Assembly (NCBI GenBank): GCA_942493325.1
Contig: OW818689.1
Location: forward strand, 3,844,001 to 3,908,000
DNA: 64,000 bases
Source: JAAFHB01 sp942493325
GTDB lineage: Bacteria; Bacteroidota; Bacteroidia; Bacteroidales; Prolixibacteraceae
Direction of reading: 5' to 3'
Shown: positions 1 to 8,400 of the stretch, in pieces
Numbering within the stretch: the first letter of the stretch is position 1
Layout of the letters: each line of letters opens with the position of its first letter
Translations under genes and position numbers: made by a program
Notes under the pieces: generated by a model
What the model was told of the DNA's origin: nothing
Databases searched by the model: none
Seen by the model: only the letters and a program-made list of their open reading frames with translations

Positions 1-674
1 ATTTAATGATCATTGCAGACCTCAGCCGGATGGAGGTGAAAGTTGAAGTTAACGAAAATGATATCGTGAACGTTGAAAAATCAGACACGGCCGATATTGA
101 GATCGATGCCTACCTCAAACGCAAATTTACCGGTATGGTAACCGAGATTGCAAGTTCGGCCAATGTTACAGGCACATCTACCGACCAGGTGACCAATTTT
201 GATGTGAGAGTGCTTCTTTTACAGGATTCCTATACCGATCTTATGGCAAGCAATCCGCAACGTTACCCCTTTCTCCCGGGAATGTCGGCAACTGTTGAAA
301 TCCGCACGGAGACCCGGCATGGGGTAATCTCTGTTCCTATCCAGGCTGTAACAACCCGTTCAAATGAAGGAACCTCAAGGAAAGATCTGAACGAGCTTGA
401 AACAGAGGAAGATCCCGCAGAAAAGGAAAATAACAAGATCGCCGCCCCTGATCCTGAACAATTCGAAGTCGTTTTTGTAAAACGCGATGGATATGCCCGC
501 CAGGTAAGGGTTAAAACCGGAATCCAGGATAATACGAATATCGAAATTATTGAAGGACTAAAGCCTGATGACGAGATTATTGTAGCACCTTACGGATTAA
601 TTTCCAGGACACTGAAAGATTCAACGCTGATTGAGGTGGTGAAAATTGAGGAATTGTACACGATGAAAAAATAG
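1..674 (+). CDS. RND efflux periplasmic adaptor (HlyD/MacA type), C-terminal part only
   Basis: Membrane fusion protein that would link an inner-membrane RND or MacB-type pump to an outer-membrane channel. The frame is open to the window edge: a Leu codon precedes the first visible Met, and that Met lies inside the conserved beta-barrel segment (IADLSRMEVKVEVNENDI), so the true start is upstream and only about 222 residues are seen. The visible part covers the beta-barrel domain and the membrane-proximal domain (GVISVPIQAV near residue 105; GLKPDDEIIVAPYG near 195). An acidic and lysine-rich linker sits near residues 125-150. The pump and lipoyl/hairpin portions must lie outside the window. 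Confidence 0.85.
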   Translation, partial: LMIIADLSRMEVKVEVNENDIVNVEKSDTADIEIDAYLKRKFTGMVTEIASSANVTGTSTDQVTNFDVRVLLLQDSYTDLMASNPQRYPFLPGMSATVEIRTETRHGVISVPIQAVTTRSNEGTSRKDLNELETEEDPAEKENNKIAAPDPEQFEVVFVKRDGYARQVRVKTGIQDNTNIEIIEGLKPDDEIIVAPYGLISRTLKDSTLIEVVKIEELYTMKK

Positions 675-675
675 T

Positions 676-753
676 GCTTCGACTTCGCTCATGCTTCGGC
701 TACGCTCAGCATACGGCGGCTTGCTTGCTTCGGCTTCGCTCAGCATGCGGAGG
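676..753. repeat. GC-rich intergenic repeat, two 27-base copies
   Basis: Two near-identical 27-base units begin at 693 and 727 (core GCTTCGGCTWCGCTCAGCAT, then RCGG), with a shorter diverged copy at 676. They fill the gap between the adaptor gene and yidD. I see no promoter or gene in them. Confidence 0.6.
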
Positions 754-825
754 CTCAGCAAACAGTACTGAAGTTGAAGTATGCGATTTAATGGGTATCT
801 TCGCTTCGAATATCAATACTTAATA

Positions 826-1080
826 ATGTTTGAAAAGATTATTCATGCTATCAGATGGCTTTTAATTAAAATACTGTTGGTGCCTGTCTATTTTTACAAA
901 TATGCCATCTCTCCAATGACTTCCGCCTCCTGCCGGCATATCCCAAGTTGCTCGGAATATGCGGTCGGGGCGTTAAAAATCCATGGCCCGATTAAAGGGA
1001 TTTACCTGGCTACAAAACGCATTTTAAAATGTCATCCCTGGGGAACTCATGGCTATGATCCGGTTCCCCCGAAAAAATAA
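826..1080 (+). CDS. yidD: YidD, membrane protein insertion efficiency factor
   Basis: Small membrane-associated protein thought to help YidC-dependent insertion. The 84 residues carry the family signatures: N-terminal amphipathic/hydrophobic segment (IRWLLIKILLVPVYFYKYAISP), then CRHIPSCSEYA and CHPWGTHGYDPVP with the conserved cysteines. An ATG at 781 in the same frame would add 15 residues, but the family normally begins at MFEKIIH, so the start at 826 is preferred. yidD usually sits next to rnpA and yidC; here rnpA is almost 50 kb away and yidD lies 14 bases before a zinc transporter operon, so it may be transcribed with it. Confidence 0.93.
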   Translation: MFEKIIHAIRWLLIKILLVPVYFYKYAISPMTSASCRHIPSCSEYAVGALKIHGPIKGIYLATKRILKCHPWGTHGYDPVPPKK

Positions 1081-1094
1081 ATGAAAACAAAAAA

Positions 1095-1964
1095 ATGAGA
1101 AGATTTTTAATCGCTTCACTCCTGATTGGAATTTTGCTTTCGGGCTGTCTGTCAGGGAACAGGTCAACAGACGATAAAATAATATTTGTCAGCATCCTAC
1201 CCCTGAAATATTTTGCTGACAAAATTGTGGGTGAAGCGTATAAAGTTGAGGTTACTGTACCTCCGGGTGTTGGTCCCGAAACTTATTCTCCCGCGCCAAA
1301 ACAGATGATGCGGCTCGGAGAAGCAAAGGCATATTTTTCGGTCGGTTATCTCGGATTTGAACAAGCCTGGCTTGAGAATTTCGCTTCAGGTAATCCTCAG
1401 CTCCGGGTTTTTCAAACTTCAAATGGGATTGACCTTATTCATGGTGAGGAACAACATGAAGATCATGCGCACATCCAGGGGGTCGACCCACATATCTGGT
1501 CATCGCCCAAAGCAGCCGTGCAGATTGCAAAAAATATCTGCAACGGGATGATTGAAATTGATCCCCAAAATGGGGAAGTGTACCGTAAAAACCTTGGCGT
1601 GCTTCTCAAAGACATTCAACGGGTTGATTCATTGGTGAGCAAGATGTTAACACAGGTATCTTCGAAAGAATTTATTATCTTTCATCCCGCGCTGGGCTAC
1701 TTCGCACGCGACTACGGACTGGAGCAACACTCGATTGAATTCGAAGGTAAGGTCCCCTCGCCAAAACATCTGCAAACTGTGATTGAAACAGCCAAATCAG
1801 GAAATATTAAATTCGTACTGATTCAGAAAGAATTTGACCAGGAAAATGCGGAGATCATCGCGAGGGAAACCGGAAGTAAAATTATTCAGATCGATCCCCT
1901 TGACTATAATTGGCCTGAACAAATGATCTCGATTGCCGAAAAACTTTCAAAGACGGTGCAATAA
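1095..1964 (+). CDS. znuA: Zinc-type ABC transporter substrate-binding lipoprotein
   Basis: Periplasmic solute-binding protein of the cluster A-I (ZnuA/TroA) family that captures Zn2+ or Mn2+ for the adjacent permease. It starts with a lipoprotein signal ending in a lipobox at Cys18. A His-rich loop (residues 121-126, HEDHAH) precedes the ligand segment DPHIWSSP (His133). Further likely ligands are His197 (FHPALGYF) and Asp267. The first His found in many family members (GHDPHxYEP) is replaced by GVGPETYSP, a variant I believe is common in this phylum. It is first of three tightly packed genes (2 bases to znuC). Zinc is inferred from the His loop; manganese cannot be excluded. Confidence 0.88.
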   Translation: MRRFLIASLLIGILLSGCLSGNRSTDDKIIFVSILPLKYFADKIVGEAYKVEVTVPPGVGPETYSPAPKQMMRLGEAKAYFSVGYLGFEQAWLENFASGNPQLRVFQTSNGIDLIHGEEQHEDHAHIQGVDPHIWSSPKAAVQIAKNICNGMIEIDPQNGEVYRKNLGVLLKDIQRVDSLVSKMLTQVSSKEFIIFHPALGYFARDYGLEQHSIEFEGKVPSPKHLQTVIETAKSGNIKFVLIQKEFDQENAEIIARETGSKIIQIDPLDYNWPEQMISIAEKLSKTVQ

Positions 1965-1966
1965 AT

Positions 1967-2731
1967 ATGGGAAAAATGGAATCACTAGTCGAAATACGCA
2001 AATTATCAGCGGGTTACGGACAACAAATTGTACTGCATGATGTAAATTTATCGATCAGACCGTTCGACTTTATCGGCGTAATCGGGCCCAATGGCGGAGG
2101 TAAAACTACTTTATTAAAGGCATTACTTGGACTTTTACGCCCTGTATCGGGCGAAATTGTCTATGATGAATCAATGACACAGGGGAGTACACATCGCATT
2201 GGTTACCTGCCACAGATCAACAACATTGATCGTAAATTTCCCGTAACGGTTTTCGACGTTGTCCGCTCAGGATTGATGTCGCGAAACCGGCTTACCGGAC
2301 GTTACAGCAGTGAAGAGAATGAACGGGCTAAAGACCTGATGGCTGAAATGGGCATTTCTGGCATTCACAATAAGGCGATCGGGGAATTATCGGGTGGGCA
2401 AATCCAGCGCGCGCTGCTATGTCGCGCACTTGTAAACAACCCTAAGCTTTTGATACTGGATGAACCAAATACATACGTCGACAACCGTTTTGAACGTGAA
2501 TTATACGAAAAGCTCCGGGTTTTAAATGATAAACTCGCTATTTTGCTTGTTTCGCATGACCTTGGAACTATTTCGACCTATGTCAAATCCTATGCATGCG
2601 TGAACGGTTCACTGCATTATCATTCAGGTAACAGGGTGACGCCTGAATTACTAAAGTCATATGAATGTCCGATCCAGATCATTTCACACGGTGAAATTCC
2701 ACATACCGTGTTATACAACCATAAATCATGA
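1967..2731 (+). CDS. znuC: Zinc-type ABC transporter ATPase
   Basis: Cytoplasmic ATP-binding subunit that powers the importer. All ABC motifs are intact: Walker A GPNGGGKTT at residues 40-48, Q-loop Gln83 (LPQIN), signature LSGGQIQRA at 141-149, Walker B LLILDEPNTYVD near 161-172 and switch His (VSHDLG). Length of 254 residues fits the family. It begins 2 bases after znuA and overlaps znuB by 4 bases, so the three are surely one transcript. No Zur-like operator could be recognised by eye upstream. Confidence 0.92.
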   Translation: MGKMESLVEIRKLSAGYGQQIVLHDVNLSIRPFDFIGVIGPNGGGKTTLLKALLGLLRPVSGEIVYDESMTQGSTHRIGYLPQINNIDRKFPVTVFDVVRSGLMSRNRLTGRYSSEENERAKDLMAEMGISGIHNKAIGELSGGQIQRALLCRALVNNPKLLILDEPNTYVDNRFERELYEKLRVLNDKLAILLVSHDLGTISTYVKSYACVNGSLHYHSGNRVTPELLKSYECPIQIISHGEIPHTVLYNHKS

Positions 2732-3576
2732 TGGAAAACCTGATTGACTTATTCGACTTCGGATTTTTCCGGAATGCATTTCTTGCAGCATTAATTGCAA
2801 GTATAACCTGCGGCATAATTGGCACCTACATAGTGGCGCGCCGCATTGTCTTTATCAGCGGAGGTATTACACACGCTTCTTTCGGAGGCATTGGCATGGG
2901 GTATTATTTTGGGTTCGATCCCATTGGCGGCGCCATTGTTTTTGGAATACTCTCGGCGCTTGGGATTGAGTTTTTTACAAAAAAAGCCGATTTGCGGGAG
3001 GATTCAGCCATCGCAATGCTCTGGTCACTTGGAATGGCAGCCGGTGTGATCTTTATTTTCCTCACCCCTGGTTATGCTCCCAATTTAATGAGCTATTTAT
3101 TCGGAAATATTCTCACCGTTTCGACTACCGACCTTGTCTATCTGTCACTGCTTGCTGTCTTTGTAATCGGGTTTTTTATGACCTTTTACCGGATGATTAT
3201 CTTTGTTTCATTTGACGAAGAGTTTGCCCTTACCAACAACGCTCCTGTCCGCCTTTTTAATGCATTGCTGATCAGTCTTGTTGCCTTAACCATCGTATTA
3301 AATATCAGGGTTATGGGGATTATACTGGTGATGTCATTGCTCACCATTCCGCAAGCCATCGCGAATCTTTTCACAAAAAGGTTTGATATTATGATGGTTT
3401 ATTCGATTGTTTTCGGATTCCTGGGTTCAATTACAGGCCTGACACTTTCGTATATCTACGATATTCCTTCGGGCGCAGCAATCATTTTTACCCTGGTAGT
3501 ACTGTACGGCTTGATCAAAATCATATTCTTATTTAAGGGAAAGGCCGGCTTACAAAGGGAAAAGGTAAAAACATAA
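2728..3576 (+). CDS. znuB: Zinc-type ABC transporter permease
   Basis: Integral membrane subunit of the metal importer, family ABC-3. The 282 residues contain seven to eight hydrophobic spans and the typical segment RRIVFISGGITHASFGGIGMGYYFG near residues 38-62, where the permease contacts the ATPase. The start codon overlaps the znuC stop (ATGA), which argues for translational coupling. Nothing is missing. The operon ends here; about 500 bases of repeats follow. Confidence 0.92.
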   Translation: MMENLIDLFDFGFFRNAFLAALIASITCGIIGTYIVARRIVFISGGITHASFGGIGMGYYFGFDPIGGAIVFGILSALGIEFFTKKADLREDSAIAMLWSLGMAAGVIFIFLTPGYAPNLMSYLFGNILTVSTTDLVYLSLLAVFVIGFFMTFYRMIIFVSFDEEFALTNNAPVRLFNALLISLVALTIVLNIRVMGIILVMSLLTIPQAIANLFTKRFDIMMVYSIVFGFLGSITGLTLSYIYDIPSGAAIIFTLVVLYGLIKIIFLFKGKAGLQREKVKT

Positions 3577-3663
3577 TATCGTAAATTTTAACCCCAGAAA
3601 TAACAAATGTGTATTCTTAAATTTCATAATTGAAGCTCATAATTGTGAAATTAAATGTTAACC

Positions 3664-3785
3664 TGACCTCGGAGAGGTCTTATGTTTATAGAAAAAGCTT
3701 GAATGTGAAGGAATTCGACTCCGGCCGGAGTCGTATCTTCTATTGTTTGATCCATTTTCTATAAACATACAATCCCTCCGGGATT
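3664..3785. repeat. Composite palindromic element: three hairpins held by a 15-base inverted repeat
   Basis: In order: hairpin GACCTC-GGA-GAGGTC (3664-3678), left arm TATGTTTATAGAAAA (3681-3695), an 18-base perfect palindrome CGACTCCGGCCGGAGTCG (3716-3733), right arm TTTTCTATAAACATA (3755-3769, exact reverse complement of the left arm) and hairpin AATCCC-TCC-GGGATT (3771-3785). It has no open reading frame of note. The layout resembles a non-autonomous REP/MITE-like element; that classification is inference. Confidence 0.75.
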
Positions 3786-3842
3786 GGAAGCTTTGATCAA
3801 GCGATTATTTTGATTGAAATAATGAATACGATATATGATAAT

Positions 3843-3962
3843 GAGTGCCGTAGGCACGACTCATGTATTTATGGTCCGAGCCTACGGCTCTCAGGACATT
3901 GGGGTTGCCCTTTGTAGATGGAATAAATTCCATCTCTACAAAATGACCCGAGCCTACGGCTC
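3843..3962. repeat. REP-like cluster of short palindromes
   Basis: Contains GAGTGCCGTAGGCACGACTC (3843-3862, stem GTGCC/GGCAC), two copies of the palindrome GAGCCTACGGCTC (3878-3890 and 3950-3962), and between them a longer hairpin at 3911-3942 (arms TTTGTAGATGGAAT and ATTCCATCTCTACAAA). Together with the composite element before it, it fills the roughly 500-base gap between znuB and porV. A 70-codon open frame across it is composed of the palindromes and is not taken as a gene. Confidence 0.7.
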
Positions 3963-4074
3963 TGATAAGTACATTAAAACATGTTGGTCACGGCGCCCAA
4001 TTTGGCGCGAATCATCGCTCACTCGTGAAACCATTCCTGAAAAATAATCCCGCTATAATTACTTCTATAAATAT

Positions 4075-5277
4075 TTAGTTTCTGATTTTATTAAACGAAT
4101 CAACATCAAATAATAATGTAAACCGGATTGTGTTTGCCAGTGGGTTATTGCGCTGAACCGGAATCACATACGAGAAATCAATCGCGGCAATATTCATCTT
4201 TACGCCTACTCCTGCTGTAAAGAATTTACGGTTTCCTTTATTTTGTGCCTCATTAAAGTATCCCATCCTTAATGCAAACTGCCTGTTGTACCAGTACTCT
4301 GCACCCACTGAGACTGAGAACTCCTGCATCTCTTCCTTAAAACCTCCGGGAGCATCGGTAAAAGAACTAAAAACTGAACCGATTACCGATTTATTCGAGT
4401 TATTATAAGGAAGTACAATCACATCCCCGTCAGGGTCATAAGCTATTTGTGTGGTAGGAGTCGGCACAAGTAATTTATTAAAGTCAAGGGATACAGAAAT
4501 TGAATTCAAATCATCGAATTCGTTCGAGAAGGTACCCCCCAGCTTCATGTTTGCCGGCAAAAAATCCTTATTCGTTCCCTGATCGTAAGATATTTTAGAC
4601 CCGATATTTGAAAAATTAACACCTCCGGCAATAGATTTTGAAGCTCCTGTTCCTCCCCATTCATTAAAATAATAAAATGAGACATCCGTGGCAACAGCGT
4701 TACCTGCAGTGTATGATTCAGATCCTGCGCCCGATCCCGCCATTCCTCCCGAAAGATCTGAACGGATGTACCTTAATGACACCCCTCCCGAAAATCTGTC
4801 GGATAATTTCCTTGAATAACTAAAATCGAGTGCAAATTCGTTCGGACTGACTGTTCCCATGTTCATCTGATCCAATCCCGTTAGGGTAATATCGCCCATT
4901 GAGAAGTAACGCAGTGATGAACCGATCACCTGTTCATCATCAATACGGTAATAACCTGCAAGGTAGGCAAGGTTGATATCATTGACCAACTCGCGCAACC
5001 AGGGAGTGTAAGAGAGTGAAAAACCGAATTTCTCCTTTGTGAAGGCGTATTTCGAAGGATTCAGGTATTGTGAATTGGCATCCGGCGAAGTAGCAACACC
5101 CACATCACCCATAGCCCCATGTCGTGAATCGGGTGTAATAGTCAGAAAAGGTACCGCAGTAGAAATCGGGTTGTATCTCACTTCCTGCCCCGTTGGCAAA
5201 GGTTGACCGACAGCCCATAAGCTTAAAGTGACCGATATTATAGTGAGTAAAATCCTGAATATTGCAGTTTGGTTCAT
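4075..5277 (-). CDS. porV: PorV (LptO), type IX secretion outer-membrane protein
   Basis: Outer-membrane beta-barrel of the type IX secretion system. It shuttles cargo from the SprA translocon to the attachment complex. Signal peptide at residues 1-24 ends at AVGQ. The mature start has the family hallmark: NPISTAVPFLTITPDSRHGAMGDVGVATSPDANSQYLNPSKYAF, followed by FSLSYTPWLRELVNDINL. The 400-residue length and beta-barrel pattern to the C-terminus fit. The gene stands alone about 130 bases downstream of a large secreted protein whose C-terminus looks like a type IX sorting domain. Whether they share a transcript is unclear. Confidence 0.9.
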   Translation of the reverse strand: MNQTAIFRILLTIISVTLSLWAVGQPLPTGQEVRYNPISTAVPFLTITPDSRHGAMGDVGVATSPDANSQYLNPSKYAFTKEKFGFSLSYTPWLRELVNDINLAYLAGYYRIDDEQVIGSSLRYFSMGDITLTGLDQMNMGTVSPNEFALDFSYSRKLSDRFSGGVSLRYIRSDLSGGMAGSGAGSESYTAGNAVATDVSFYYFNEWGGTGASKSIAGGVNFSNIGSKISYDQGTNKDFLPANMKLGGTFSNEFDDLNSISVSLDFNKLLVPTPTTQIAYDPDGDVIVLPYNNSNKSVIGSVFSSFTDAPGGFKEEMQEFSVSVGAEYWYNRQFALRMGYFNEAQNKGNRKFFTAGVGVKMNIAAIDFSYVIPVQRNNPLANTIRFTLLFDVDSFNKIRN

Positions 5278-5408
5278 GTGATAAAGGTTTTAGATAAAAA
5301 ATAATTGCTAACAGAGATCAAAGATGCGATTTAAGATTAATTTATTAAACGGTTTTGGATTTTTTTTTGAAAATACAGAACGATTTTATGCGTTTGAAAA
5401 TTTTATCA

Positions 5409-8400
5409 TTACCCGATGATCGCAAGCTTAAAAGTTTGTTCGCACCCATTGTCATTTACCTTCAAAAGGTAAATGCCATTTTTAAAGGTGGGCAGATCAA
5501 TTACATTCAGAAAGCCCGCTTCAAGATTTTTAACAAGCACTACTCTTCCAGGCATATCGTACAGTGTAGCCACCGCGTGGCCGCTTACTTCTCCAGTTAT
5601 CCGCAGTTCAATATTTCGGACAGTGCTGACCTTAAGATTACCCGAAGGAAGTTGGTTTTCCAATTCGATTCCGGTGGCGGAGGTATGGATAAAAAACCGG
5701 TCAGCAACAGTTGAACCGGCAGCAATTGTTGTTCTATAGACTCCGTTGGAAAGGTCTGTAAAACTATGACCCGTCCTGTCTTCAAGAATTACCTTATAAC
5801 CGGACGGAAGATCACGTATTTCAGCCGATATGATCAATTCACCACCTGCCTTGCTGTCGATGCCTGCCGGGATGATCATCGTGCCGGATCTGATATCAGG
5901 TAAAGCCTGAATGGCAAACGGAATTCCGATATCTTCAATCAGCTTTGTGTAGACCACCAAATCAGCATCTCCTTTAAATAATCCTGCATCGTACGTCGGA
6001 TCGGGCCCTTTGGTCATACCATGACTAAAGGCAATAATGGCCGAACTGTTCTGATTATTAACTGCTGCTTCCAGTTTAATGGTTGGCCATGGATTCCGGG
6101 CAGACTTCAATGACAATGTGGTCTGATGTAGTTGCATGGCCGGAGTGAAAATGACTTCTGAGGCCGAGGTATTCATTTTAACGAAAAAAGCCTGTCCCTG
6201 CTGTAGTTCATTGACAGACCCGGGGACATTCGATATGGCCGTATACTGACCCGATTTTCCATTGTTTGCATCGGCTTGATTCCAGATATAAATGCCGTAC
6301 AACGGATCAATATTACCCGCGTCGACTCCATTTACAGTCAGAAAATCAGCGGCACTTGCACTACGTGAATTGATTCCGATCGCAGAGGTATAAGGATTGC
6401 CAAGACAATTCCATTTATCGGAAATAAGTCCGGACATCATCACGTTTCCCGTCTGAATTGCCCCGCGAAAGGTGACCGTCTCACTACCTTCATTCACACG
6501 CACCGAAAATCCTTTACCAATACTTAAGTTGCCTCCCGTCGAATTCATAAATAACGGATTCCACTTGTTTTCTGCAGGATTATAATCCATTATACCCCTG
6601 TGAATCCCATTTGATGCGGTTGCAATTGAGGTATTTGTGGTTAATAAACTAGCAAGCTCTTGTCCCGGAACCGGAGATGATACCAGGTGCCAGGCATTTG
6701 AAGTCATATACCGTTGAACTGAGGCTTTACCTGATCCCGTAACATTTGCCGCGATAAATGAACCGGTTCCTAAAATATCTGACAAGATACTGATTTCACC
6801 ATTATTGGTCAGTGTTCCGGTAACCGTAAGAACACTTTTGGAACTGAGGGTAAGTACTCCTGAGGTTGAAAGCGTGAAATCACTGATTACCGGATCATTT
6901 TCAACTTCGGGGATGGTGATATTGCTCCCGGTCAAAGGTACCATGGCAGGACTCCAGTTGCCCGCTGTATTCCAGTCACCGGAGATTGCACCTGTCCAGA
7001 TCAGTGTTCCCAGGTACGTAAAGCCCCCGAGCAGTGCTTTGCCTGCTGGGGTTATAACGCTTAAATCACCTGATGATCCGGATGCAAGAACTGCCGTAAT
7101 GCTGGTGGGTGATGTCACAGTAAAGGAAGTTGCTTCTACCCCGCCAAACTTAACTTCCGTAGCCCCTGTAAAGTTAGCTCCCGAAATCCTTACAGTCGTT
7201 CCCACTACACCCGAGGCCGGGGAAAAGGAGGTTACAGCCGGCGCTGGCATGAATTCGAATGCTCCCATCGTCGGAGATGTGAGGTTTCGGGTACTCCCTT
7301 TGTAATCATTGATGACTGATGCTATTGAAGTACCTGACAAGGATTGACTGACAGGAATGTAATCAACAGCAGTTGTGCCACCAGCATGGATAAATCCCGG
7401 ATTGATGCTTAAGTCGTGTGCATCAAATGAAAAATCGACGGGTACGCTGGTAAAGTTGTTGCCTCCGAAATAGCCCAACACGCCACCATTACCCGGAGCA
7501 TAATAATTGTTGTAATCGACCGTTAAATTTGCTTCTGTGGCATAATCAAAATAAGTTGCATAATGCAGGTTAGTTCCGCCAACGGTTGAACGCTCATTCA
7601 CAAAAATATTATTCCTTACGTTACGGTTATTGCCCGAAGCACTGCTTAAAAATGCGTACGATTTATTCTTAACCCCCGACCCCAACCTGCCCCCGATATA
7701 TACCGTATTGAAAAACAGACTGGTATGCTGTCCATTAGCACCTGTATCATAAATGCCACATATGGTTATGGAATTATCCCCAGCCAGGCTGATAATATTA
7801 TTGGCGTAGGTAGTCACCCCGCTGATTATTTTTATTCCGAAAATTATAGCATCACCGAGGGCGGTAAGGCTGTGAATAAAATTTCCGGCGACCTTATTGT
7901 TAACTTCATTTCCATTAAAATATAACCCCATAACGCATCCGATGAAGGAAGGATTGATATTTGAAAGGTTGTAAATGACATTCCCGGTAACAGTATTTTG
8001 GGATGAAATTCCCGAAAGTACTATTCCACTTACCGAAGCCTTGTCATTAATGGAATTATTTGCATTCCCAATTGTTAAGTTCCGTATGGTATTGCCTGAA
8101 AGAGTTAGTTCTCCTTTTGCTGATGTTATGCCATTAACCAATCCCGGGGTGTTAATGTCTGTATTTGTAGAGCCGTTGACGAGATTGGAAATCGTATTGT
8201 TATCAATACTGAATGTGGCAACAGCATCAGAATAAATGCCGTATAAAGATTGTGCAGTGGCAGTGCTCAGCGAAGTGGTGGATATATTTTCAATTCTATT
8301 GTCACTAATACTGCCATTATTAAAGTTAACAATATTTATTCCGTAAATATTACTAGCCTTTGGGCTTTCATTCGCTGCGGTAACCCCACGGATAACATTG

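Noticed and set aside
3835..4047. 70-codon plus-strand frame between znuB and porV
   Set aside because: Built from palindromic repeats; no promoter and no protein character.
6805..7305. 166-codon plus-strand frame
   Set aside because: Antisense to the 1403-residue secreted protein gene; its Val/Thr/Pro-rich composition mirrors the opposite-strand repeats.
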